From Pyrenophora tritici-repentis (taxonomy: Eukaryota; Ascomycota; Dothideomycetes; Pleosporales; Pleosporaceae), in assembly GCF_003171515.1 (NCBI RefSeq), contig NC_089392.1, forward strand, positions 3,100,001-3,164,000: DNA of 64,000 bases, written 5' to 3'. Below the pieces are notes generated by a model. It searched no databases, was not told the origin of the DNA, and saw only the letters and a list, made by a program, of their open reading frames with translations. The position numbers and the translations under genes are program-made. Shown here piece after piece: positions 46,735 to 56,294 of this stretch. Every line of letters starts with the position of its first letter. The stretch's first letter is position 1.

Positions 46735-47821
46735 TCACACACTCATTTGACGACTCTTGTCCTTATCGCAAGCAGTGGAACCGCTGCTCAGCGTAGTGAG
46801 CCTGGATGCATCGCAGCACTCAGCATTGAGAAGTTGCTGGTGGGAGTTTGGTGCTCTCGATGCAAGATTCTGGTCATTGACCACGCCTGCCCACATGGCG
46901 GAGAGGGGGAGAAAGATGCAGACAACCGTGAGGACGTGAGCGACGATCTCAGGAAGAACATTCGTGAACTGAAGACTCGCGAAGATAGCTGGGGAACATA
47001 TTAGTCAAGCCAAAGACTGTAGACAACGAATACATACCTGGAACGAGCATAGTCTGCAGACCCATGATGAAGACGATTTGCATCGGTCCAAACTGTGGCA
47101 TGTTGAGCCTACGTCTCTGCAAGATGGCATGCCCCAGCTTGAAGGTGAAGACGCAGCTGAAGAGCCAGATGGCAACGACCTGTACGACGTACGAGGTCGA
47201 TGTCAGGTTCTGAACGGAATCATTACCCTCGAAAGCCAATGTCAACTTGGTGTTGTAGTACACGGCAGCGGCTCTGAATCCGAACGCGACGCATGCCATG
47301 GTGGTAGTCACAGCCATGATGATCTTGCGATGCAGTGGCGGTGTCGTGACGCACACGATCCATACTTGAAGACTGAGCGAGATGAAGATCAGAGCGGTGA
47401 CCAGGATTCCGAAGATATTGATAGTGATGTAGCTAGCAAAGTCGTATCCGGTGATGTGATCCCAACTCTGGCTCATGACCGAATAGGGATTGTTGAAGTT
47501 TCCGGTAATCCATGTGCAAAAGAGCAGACAGCGTATGCCGTTGGTGAGCAGACATGCGGCGTTGAGCAGAAAGATCCAGGACTTTCGCTTCTCAGCCTTG
47601 GTCAAGAGGAGGAGAGTCAACAGAAGCATCAGAGATGCGCCGAATCCAACTCCATAACTGATGCCGACACGAAAGTCGTAGATGCGCCAAGTGTCAAGGT
47701 CCTCCCAGCTCTTCTGTACCAGAACCCATCCACCGTTGCCATCGGACATGGTGAAGTTCAAGGGCTGGGTCCATGGATCGAAGTTTGACGGGACCTGAAC
47801 GCTCTGCATGGTGTCGTCCAT
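46735..47821 (-). CDS. STE2: Ste2/PreB-type alpha-pheromone receptor (GPCR)
   Basis: Two exons, 47821-47038 and 46988-46735, give 345 aa; the 49-nt intron (GTATGT...CCCAG) interrupts the sixth transmembrane region. The extracellular N-terminus has FDPWTQPLNFTM with an N-glycosylation site. Seven hydrophobic segments follow, with the third loop HAILQRRRLNMPQFGPMQIVFIMGLQTMLVPA, closely matching the LNMKQFGPMQILFIMG-type wording around TM5-TM6 of Ste2 proteins. Exon 2 supplies IFASLQFTNVLPEIVAHVLTVVCIFLPLSAMWAG (TM6 end and TM7; here given in part) and a Ser/Thr-rich cytoplasmic tail of about 60 residues, a likely site of desensitising phosphorylation. The receptor senses alpha pheromone and signals through a heterotrimeric G protein to mating MAPK; in some plant pathogens it also guides hyphae to host peroxidases. 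The tail is short compared with yeast. Confidence 0.93.
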
Positions 47822-48902
47822 GGCGTTGCGTGTTGCTGAGTGGCGTTGGTTGGGAAGTTTGCGGGGATAAGAGGGGCAATGTGCTGTGCCACGGGAACGA
47901 GATAAAGAAGATGCGCTAGCCGTTGAGGGGAGGTTTAGTTGATGATAAGAGTCGAGGCTTCGGAAATGGCAGGTGCCAGTTGGCTGGGACAAAATGACAG
48001 GTACAAGGTGGCAGGTGCAATGTGGAAGAAAGTTGGATTAGTATAGAACGGCAGGAAGGAACAGAGGCCGAGTAAAGAGCAAAAGAAAGCATTGACAGAG
48101 ATTATATCGTACAGGGCAGCAATGAATAATAGCTAGAAAATCGCATCCAAGATTGATCCTAGACATTGTCGTTGATGAAGTGAGTGGGAAGGCGCTTCGG
48201 GTCCCGAGCGGATAATGGCAGCTGCAGCGAAAGCGTGGAACTGGTCCGCTATCTCGACTGACCACTATAGCTACGACGATCTTCAGGCGGCGATGAGGTT
48301 TTAGAGACCACTGAAGCCCTTGCTATTGTTCTCTGTGCCCTTTGCCTGCATGCGTCGGATCACTCACCTCGTCGAGCCCCAGCTCGGCGACGCTCAACCA
48401 ATGCTGCATCGTATTTCTTCTCCTGTCTTGCAACCAGTCGCAGAGTCACTCAGGTTTTTATTTGGAGCTATCCGAGGCGCTGTTCACCGTCTGTGGTGAG
48501 GTTGGGATGAAATAGCGCAGATTCCTTAGTATTGTTCTTCGTCTTCCACGGTCAAGGCTCTGAGACAGCTTGACTCGGGCGCATGGCCCCCAATTTCATC
48601 TACTGTACTTACAGTCGTATGGTTAGCGCCCGAAGTACATGAAGATGCGGCTATCCATACTTAGCAATGGGTGCCATATGCACATCGATTTACCCCTGGT
48701 GAGGACCAATACCGAGGTCACAGGGCTCCGATGTTGGAGGTGCGGGATACAGCGCTAACCCTGCCGAAGACCAATCAACTAAGCCCCACTTGCCGTGCAG
48801 CCCATGGCTAGTTCCGGCCGTAGGTAGTCGCTTTGAACATTGCTCAACTCCACCAACGTGATCGCGCGTTGCTTTCGCCACGACGCGTCAAGACTCGCAA
48901 CC
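47822..48902. promoter_or_regulatory. Divergent promoter region between STE2 and BRCT gene
   Basis: About 1.1 kb without a supported gene. Confidence 0.45.
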
Positions 48903-50774
48903 ATGTGGACTTTGGTCACATCCAGCGCCGACACCACGTCCGGCTCCACTGCCTTTAGTCTGCCAGATGAGGGCGTTGCTCATATCGTCATGGGTATACA
49001 CAGTACAAATGTCGGCGTTGTTCGCAATCCCGTTCCAAATGTGGACCGCCAACTTGGCCGCATTAGTTGGTCTCATACACACTATTTGTGCATAGCTTCT
49101 AACGCCAATAGCTGCTGCATCATTCGGAGTCAAGGTTCAAGCTGTCGCCGAGACTTTGATCATCGTACCCGATGCAACCCCCGCCGGCATTGGTGGCCCA
49201 CCGAGTGCCAAGTACGAGTTGCAACCACCTGTCGATGGCCGCACAGAATCAATCTTTCTCCGCCATGGCGATGTGTTGAAGTTTACATCATCACAATACA
49301 ATCTGACTTGCAAATGGGCAAACTCGGAAGTACAGGTTGATTCCTCAGCTGCCGACTTTGTCCAGGTGGAAAATGGTCCCGACGCCAAATGTATCCCCAA
49401 GACTCCTGAAGAGGAAACCGAAGATGAGGATTTGGACGAACACGCTATCGCTACATCAACGAAACCGCAGAACAAGACACATCCGCGAGCAACTCCCAAA
49501 CCTCCAGAGCAGCCGTCTCTTGTGATTCAAGAAACCCCAACTGCAACTCGAGTCAATGGCGCATCAGCATATCCAGATACTAAACCACCAGATTTCACTC
49601 ATCAAGTGGCGGAACCTGTAGAACATACGACCTCTCCATTGCATGACGAAGCGTCAACTCAGGGTCCAACTGTCCCACAAGTTGCGCATGCTTCCCCACG
49701 AACCAATCATGCTGCTATCGAGGTAGGAAACCAGACTTCCGAGACACCTTCACACCATGATAGGAGAAACCCCTCGCCCAAGGTAAAGATTCCACCGAGA
49801 TCAGCCAGAAAGCGTGGCACCCCTGCTATTGACGAGGATACCGGGTCGGAGTATGAAGCACTCAAAGGGCCTAATAAGCGTGCAAAGACAAGTGACGATG
49901 ATACTCAAGATAGTCGCCTAAGCAATGTCAATGTTCTTCCGTCCAAGAGATCGTCGGTCAAGAAAGCGGCTGCAGAGACAGAGGATATGGTGCCCACGCG
50001 CTCACAACGGAGTTCACAACGATCAACGACCATTCCGGCGGGAGCTTACGAGGGTGTCGCACCACGCATGGCGTTTAGCAATTCGGCCATTCCAAAGTCC
50101 CATCAAGCCGTAAAATTCTTGAGGAAACAAGGCGGAGCGTATGTGGAAGACTTAGCTGATGGCTTCGATGTACTATGGTAAGTTTGTTTGCGAAGAGAGT
50201 AGCAGCCACATTCCTGTAACTAACACCTTGCAGCGTGAGACAAGGTGGTCTCCAGAAGAAACCCAAAGTATTATACGCTATCGCTCGCGGTATCCCCATC
50301 GTCACCGACAAGTGGCTTCTGGATTCTGCAAAGGCCGGACATCTCCTCCCGTTGTCTGATTTCAAGCCCTCTGTGTCTAAACAAGAAAATGAATGGAACT
50401 TCACCTTCGATGGCGTCTTTGGTCATCCACAAACTCTATTCGAGGGCTATAACGTACACTTCACCAAGAGTCTCAAAGCGACATTTGAATCTTTTGCTGA
50501 TATTGAGGAAGTCTGCAAAGCTGCAGGCGCCAAGGCCGTCACAAGCACGAAGATGGATAAGACTGGGAACAGTATCGTGCTTGCGAATAACGACGATGAT
50601 GCGGATGCACAGAAACTGGCCAAGGAAGGCATAACATGCTATACCAAAGATATCCTCATCTACAGCATCCTAAGGGGTGTCCTAGATCTCCGCAGCAATG
50701 ACTTCAAGATTACAGAGAATACCACCAAGACGCCATCCAAAGGGAAAATGAAGCGGGGTCGTAAGAGCGGGTAA
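48903..50774 (+). CDS. Tandem-BRCT protein with FHA-like N-terminus (possible Mdc1/Mdb1- or Nbs1-like DNA damage mediator)
   Basis: Three exons, 48903-48993, 49112-50177 and 50234-50774, give 565 aa; phases agree. Residues 1-105 could be a divergent FHA domain (start MWTLVTSS, later FLRHGDVLKFTSSQYNLTCKW), but the usual Gly-Arg and Ser-x-x-His residues are not evident. Residues about 110-330 are a disordered, Pro/Ser/Thr-rich linker with Lys/Arg clusters (nuclear signals). The C-terminal 220 residues look like two BRCT domains: AIARGIPIVTDKWLLDSAKAGHLL is the clear end of the first, and LFEGYNVHF...EEVCKAAGAKAVTS the start of the second, with ILIYSILRGVLDL as its last helix. Tandem BRCTs bind phosphorylated tails such as gamma-H2A. 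The order FHA, linker, tandem BRCT is that of Mdc1 and S. pombe Mdb1; the MW.L start recalls Nbs1. Either call is inference. Confidence 0.75.
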
Positions 50775-51439
50775 ATTCAACCAGCTCTATCTACTGGCAT
50801 GTATACGGCTAGTATCAGCGCAGGATGGTCATTCACGACTTTTCCATTATGTTTATACCGCATAGCAAGGGGCACATGTGTCACCGGAATGGGACAGGAA
50901 AAAGGATGAAAGACGGTAGCGCGATCAGAGTACATATACCCAAATTCCAGTTACATTGCAGCAATTCGGTATCCATAGCCTGTGTATGTACTTCGGCAAC
51001 AAATTAATGCCCGATCCCATTGAAGACTAATGGTGAGTGTACAGATCTCTGTGCATTTACTAGTGGGAGCAACTGGGAGTGGTTATCGAAAAGCACTCCA
51101 TAATATCTGTGTAGAAAAAAAGCCATACTCTAAAAAAATTTATTTAACAGTATATCCAACGTCAATCTTTTACCAACCCAAACTGTCGTGTTCCAGCAAT
51201 TCTATCTAGCCTCACACGTCTCTCCATCCCCCCACGGCAATACCGCCGCATAAGCGAGCCCAAGACCCACAATTTCCCACCCACTACTCCTTCCACGTAT
51301 GCCACAACTCCCTCCCTCCCACCTCAGCGCAGCCAAAACAACCCACTCACACTATTGTAATGTCCAATATTAATGTTCTAAGGCAAATATTCTTCATCAA
51401 TCACATGACAACAAGCCACGAGCAATTTGAATTGCTTTA
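50775..51439. other. Intergenic, 0.66 kb
   Basis: No gene. The right end is the 5' flank of the tRNA gene. Confidence 0.5.
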
Positions 51440-51529
51440 TCCTCCGTGGCGCAATTGGCTAGCGCGTCTGACTGTTACAGCTTCTGTGGCGATATCAGGA
51501 GGTTGAAAGTTCGAGCCTTTCCGGGGGAG
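51440..51529 (+). tRNA. tRNA-Asn: tRNA-Asn (GTT) with a 16-nt intron
   Basis: The acceptor arm TCCTCCG pairs with CGGGGGA at 51522-51528, discriminator G at 51529. The D arm is GCGC-AATTGGCTA-GCGC, the anticodon stem TCTGA pairs with TCAGG (one G-U), and the T arm is GAAAG-TTCGAGC-CTTTC. The anticodon loop is CTGTTA/A with anticodon GTT at 51474-51476. A 16-nt intron (51478-51493) follows position 37, the canonical site for nuclear tRNA introns. The mature length is 74 nt before CCA. A poly-T terminator follows (TTTTCTTTTT from 51538). The A and B boxes (TGGCGCAATTGG, GGTTGAAAGTTCGAGCC-type) are intact. Confidence 0.95.
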
Positions 51530-51536
51530 CAGCTGT

Positions 51537-51557
51537 GTTTTCTTTTTGACGTTTTTT
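51537..51557 (+). terminator. RNA polymerase III poly-T terminator of the tRNA gene
   Basis: Runs of T (TTTT, TTTTT, then TTTTTTT) begin 9 bases after the discriminator base. Confidence 0.7.
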
Positions 51558-51559
51558 TG

Positions 51560-51581
51560 TTATGTATGTATGTATGTATGT
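51560..51581. repeat. (TATG)n microsatellite
   Basis: Five TATG units just after the tRNA terminator. Confidence 0.8.
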
Positions 51582-52160
51582 GGGAGCTGGGAGGAAGGGG
51601 AGGCAGGGCTGTGGCTGTGGCTTTGTTTTTGGTTAGGAGGGGGGAAGTGTGGGAACGTGGGATGAGGTGTGGCGTTAGTGCGGGTGGGGCGGGTGGGGCG
51701 GGATGGTAAGTTAAGAGAGATGCTTGTATGCTTCACGACAGTAGTTATGACTTTTGCTCTTCTTTATTCCCTTTAGGTACGTATGAGTTATAGACAATCT
51801 TATTTGTGACTTTACACAAAAACGTCTTAATCTCATACGCTTTGCTAGCTACATCTTCGTAGATGCAACATAATTGCGCAGTCGATATTGCTCCACAGAA
51901 AATCCTCACAATCACTTTAAGGAAAACCTCTGAAATCGATCAATCAGTAAATCCCATACCTAGGGTTGCGCATAATAGGTTATGGGGCTCGTTTGGGGTC
52001 AAAACCGCAATGGTTGCTGTTGAGCGTACCTCATAAGCGGACAGGTAGGAAGGATTGTTGGGAGGGATGAAGGTACAATACACGGTTGGAAATGATATCG
52101 AATTTTGATCCACAGCTTATCTACTGTCGTCTTTACTAAAGACTTTTCCGATTGTTACAG
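51582..52160. other. Intergenic, 0.58 kb
   Basis: No gene seen. A G-rich stretch at 51590-51705 is followed by AT-rich DNA. Confidence 0.45.
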
Positions 52161-53025
52161 TTGCGCACGTTTGATATGTCGGGTCGTGGAAACGGTAGAC
52201 GCTGACGCGCATCTAAAGAATCAATGGATATCGTTACGGGGGTCAAGGACGGCATGGGGAAGCCTCTTTTCGATGTTAGCAGGACAGCTACTGTATTATA
52301 GCGTGAAATACCGTTGAAGGAATATCTCAAACAGCGTGGTTGTACGGACTCAATTCAATGGCACATTCAAAACGCCCTGAAAGGAGTCAAAGTAAAGTTT
52401 TAATATCTCAGCGATCGTTCCAAGACCACCAAGACCTTCAGAGTCGAAGTGCCCATAATCGATATGTTTCGCAAAGCCATCGACTGGGACACCGATCCTG
52501 AAAGTGGAAAGAAGGTGGCGAAGGCCTGGGAGGACACCACAGCGAAAATAATATTAGTAGAGTAAAAGAAGACGAAGAAGAAGATAAACGCTGTTTTGGA
52601 TAGCAAATTTTGGTGAGGAGTACGCCAAAGCTCTCGTAGATCCACTCAAAACCTTTGGTGTTGAGTTCAACATCATAAGCGGCCAAGAGAAGTACAAAGT
52701 CATCGACATCTATATGTGAAAGGACATCAGTAACGATACCACCTTTGAAAAAGCTCTAGAAGAAGCAAAGCGGTTCAAAGCAAGCCTGATTGACTTTGTT
52801 AACGAAGCGCATACTCTACTACAGAGACAGTGTAGGAGACAGCCTGAAATCCGCAAAAGCCAACTCATCCGCATAGTTATGCAACGTCTACCACCAACTG
52901 CACACCGAATACACCCAGGCCGGGGACCTCTCCCCATGACGCAGGGGACGGCAGAGAGGCGCTTTGAGGATTCGGAGGATGATGCTGAGACGGAGGTTGT
53001 TAAGAGTGAGAGGAGAGGGCATTGA
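52161..53025 (+). pseudogene. Decayed protein-coding gene of unknown family, cut by C-to-T type stops
   Basis: One plus-strand frame reads coherently from 52161 to about 52610 and, after a one-base shift in a TTTT run at 52608-52611, in the next frame to a stop at 53023. It is broken by TGA (52203), TAG (52299), TAA (52401), TAA (52563) and TGA (52717). Peptide blocks between stops look real: ASKESMDIVTGVKDGMGKPL, LKEYLKQRGCTDSIQWHIQN, VEVPIIDMFRKAIDWDTD, AKALVDPLKTFGVEFNIISG and FEKALEEAKRFKASLIDFVN. Each stop is one C-to-T change from CGA, CAG or CAA, as expected after repeat-induced point mutation. I do not recognise the family. Confidence 0.55.
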
Positions 53026-53404
53026 ATTTGACAGACATCGTGCCAACGACGGAAACACCCACTGACCCTGGCACAGCAACCTGAACGGTACTATGTTTTG
53101 GATGTAAGTGGGTGGAGGGGAGGTTCGTCCAAGAGAAGTGTTTATGGTCCCTGGTTTCCTTTGTTCTGTCAGCATTCTGTCAGATTTTCATACCATTCTT
53201 GCTGTCTGTTTATCTTATTACTTGCAATAGATTTCCTACGTTCATCAGTCTCAACATCACCATACGCCAAACATACACATGGAACCATAACCAAGCCAGG
53301 TAACTGAAGAAATAACGAATACCATTTTCCAGTGCCTTGAACCTAGTAGGCAAACACCGCGTTTTCTACATAGCATAATATAAATCCTCTGAAAAACTTC
53401 CCAT
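53026..53404. other. Intergenic, 0.38 kb
   Basis: No gene; 3' flank of SPB1. Confidence 0.5.
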
Positions 53405-56009
53405 CTACCTCTTCTTATTTTTCTTCGCCGCCCTCTTCTCACCCCGAACATCCTTCTTCAACCTCGCATCAACCATCTTATACTTACCCTTTGTGCCCTT
53501 CGGCCTATTTTTAATTCCCTTATTCCCGCCCTTGGCCACAATAACACTAACCTTCTGCTTCGGTTTCTTCTTGGCTGCACGACTCATCAATCTCGCAATA
53601 CTCTGCGCCTTCTCCTTCTCTGTCATGCCTTCCTCGTCGGCAAGCAGCGCGCTCTTCTTCTTGAGCTTTTCTAGACGCTGGGCGGCCTTGAACTTCTTCC
53701 TGGCTTGGGCTTCGCGGACCTTCTTGATGGGGCGCGCGTTTAGGGCGCGAAGCTTTTCTTTGATGGCAGAGGCGGCGGCAGCGGTGGTGGGGCGTTGAAG
53801 TTTGGAGTGGCGATTTTCGTCGTCGAGGAACCAGTCGGGGAGGCCGTCGACGTCGCGGAGGGAGTAGCGGTTGAAGGATTCGTCGAGGAGGTCGTGTTTG
53901 GATTTTTGGCCTGTGGCCATTTGGTGTGCTAGGGTCATGGCTTCGGCAGTGATGATGTCGATGTCCGGTCGTCCGTTCTTCATGGGCATGTTGTCTTGCT
54001 CCCATTGAGTTTCGTCGCGTGCGACTTCTTCGATTTTGTCTTCATCGTCTGACGATTCTTCGTCGAAGGCTGAGGGCGCGGGATTGGTGGTGGTTCGGAT
54101 GGATAGTTCGGCCTCTGGTGCAGGGGCGGATGTGACGGTCTCGTCTTTCATTTCTGTGTCGCCTTCCACATCGATGCCACTGTCCTCATCATCTTCTAGG
54201 TCATCGAGTCCGTCGATGCCCTTGAAGATGTCCTGGTCGAAAAAGCGTGCAGCGCGCTTGGTGAGGCCTTGTTTAGACTGCTCTTCGTTGTCTAGATCTG
54301 TGATGAGGCCCTTGGGTCCTTCCTCCTCATCGTCGCTCCAGTCGCTGTCCGCATCTTGTACCAGCTCTTCATCGTCACTCTGTTCTTTGTCCTCATCAGA
54401 GAAACCATTCCACTCACCGTCATCGTCTTGTTTCCTAGCTCGCTTTGCACGATACTTTGCATCTCGCGCGGACCGTTGTTCGACGTAATCGCCGTACATG
54501 GCGTCTAGATCCCGTTCAAGATGATCCTCTTCGTCGTCGGTCTCAAGTTCTTCCTCAACTTCCTCCTGCTTCTCACGCTCGACGATTTGTGCCATCTTGC
54601 CTTTGGCAATCTTGTTGATAGCACCAGCCTTATCGACAGCCTTCAGCGCAAACATGGAATCGTCGCCACCTGCCTGTTCCATACCGAGCTCGAACGGTGT
54701 AGTCATGTTCATTTGTAAACGGGTGATTTCTTTTTGCTTGCGCTCGTTCTCGGCTCGTCGCTGCTTCTTTTTTGATTTTGACTCCTTCTCCTTCATGCGC
54801 TCTAGCTCCTCTTGGATTTGCATTTCCTCGTCCATGGACTCGATTTCTGCAACTTCTTCACCTTCTTTCGCCTCCTTTGCCTTTGCCTCGTCCTCAACCT
54901 TTGTCTTTTTGGTCGCAAAGCCAAAGATCTCGCGCACCCGCAATCGCCAGCGAAGAAGACGCTTGAAGTCGGCTCGTCCCAGGACCTTAAGGTCAGCACA
55001 GCAATCCCTGATTTCCTTGGTTGTCTCGGGGAGCTTGTCAATGGTAGCGACAGCAATATCACCATTAGGCTTCTGCTCAAAGCTGAGCTTGTTCAAGCCA
55101 CCCAACATGGCAATGGGGTCGGTCGTTTGGATAAAGTCGGATACGGGCGCCTCCTTGAACTGTGTCCAATCTCCCTCCTCGTAACCTTCACGCTTCCTCT
55201 TCTTTAGCTCGGGCTTGAAAACCTTGGCTTCGTTGTTGGGCGTTGGGTCCGCGAGTTCGGCGAAGACACTGCGAGCGTCGAGGAATCTGGGATCGAGGTT
55301 CTTGGGGGCTTTGTAACCACGGCAGACGACAAAGATTTCGGCGGAGACATTTCGGGAAGAGGGCGGCTTCGTTGCCTCGACCTTTGCGAAAAGCTGGTTG
55401 AAGACCCAGAGGAGCGAGTTGTAATCCTTTGATCTGAAAATCTTTGTAACGAATGTTCCGCCCTCTGCGAGGAATTCAGTGGCCAGCTTCATGGATTGTA
55501 ATACAAGCTCAGCCTGAGTGAAGGCATCTTGTACCCAGGCAGTTCCGACATTGGGCGCACCGTCGTGCAGGACTGTATCACACTTGAGATGCTTGAGATG
55601 TTGGCGCAGCGTCGCTCGGCACTTGTCGGTCGTAATATCGCTCTGGAAGGTAATGCATCGCGGGATAGGCTTGATCGGGGCAAGGTCGACACCAACAATG
55701 AGGGAATGCGCGGGCATAACCTGGAGTCGTTAATATAGAGGCGCATAGTTTGTCGCAATGTTGGTTACCTCTGAAGCGACTTGACACCATGATCCGGGCG
55801 CAGCGCAAAGATCGATCAAGACCTTACTCTTCTCCAGGAAGTTGTACTTTTTGTTCAACTGGATCAACTTGAAGGCGGCACGCGCACGGTAGCCCTTTTC
55901 CTTTGCGAGCTTGTACCATTTGTCGAGACGACCTTTTCCGTGCTATCAATTATTAGTCACTATTGCGCGCACAAAAACTGTATTTGCGCACCTTTTTCTG
56001 GATCGCCAT
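53405..56009 (-). CDS. SPB1: AdoMet-dependent rRNA 2'-O-methyltransferase Spb1
   Basis: Three exons, 56009-55992 (18 nt), 55942-55769 and 55720-53405, give 835 aa, as in yeast Spb1 (841). The FtsJ-type N-terminal domain shows [20 protein letters not shown] (catalytic Lys), [18 protein letters not shown] (AdoMet loop), [13 protein letters not shown] (catalytic Asp), [10 protein letters not shown] (catalytic Lys) and [11 protein letters not shown] (catalytic Glu). The middle is acidic and coiled-coil rich. The SPB1 C-terminal domain includes [14 protein letters not shown], and a very basic tail follows (AARRGEK-type; [13 protein letters not shown]), typical of nucleolar proteins. Yeast Spb1 methylates the A-loop G2922 of 25S rRNA and is needed for 60S maturation. 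The gene is divergent from the YML020W-like gene, with only 285 bp between the two ATGs. Confidence 0.95.
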
Positions 56010-56294
56010 TGCTGCGGGTTGGCGTCGTGATACCGCGGGCAAAAGTTCGCTCACTAAAATTTGGGAAGCCGACAATATCGCTAGGCGGTGGCAGAACGCA
56101 TGCGGCAGAAGTACGCTAACACGGCTATGGAGTAGTGCACGGGACATGCACATGCGTCATGGCGAGCCAGACGTCCGACGCGCCTGGCCCGTCCACGTCG
56201 GGATGAAGGTATTCAGCCGACCTCACCCATGGCCTCTTTGTGCTAATCGCTACTCTAGAGGCCGTATCGCCTGCTCAGCTCTCTCTCTGCAGGA
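56010..56294. promoter_or_regulatory. Bidirectional promoter, SPB1 / YML020W-like gene
   Basis: Short 285-bp region between divergent start codons. No TATA box is obvious. Confidence 0.5.

Noticed and set aside
52400..52686. Minus-strand hydrophobic frames resembling membrane helices
   Set aside because: They are antisense to the decayed plus-strand gene; the FFFVFF-type run is the complement of a GAAGAAGAAG tract.
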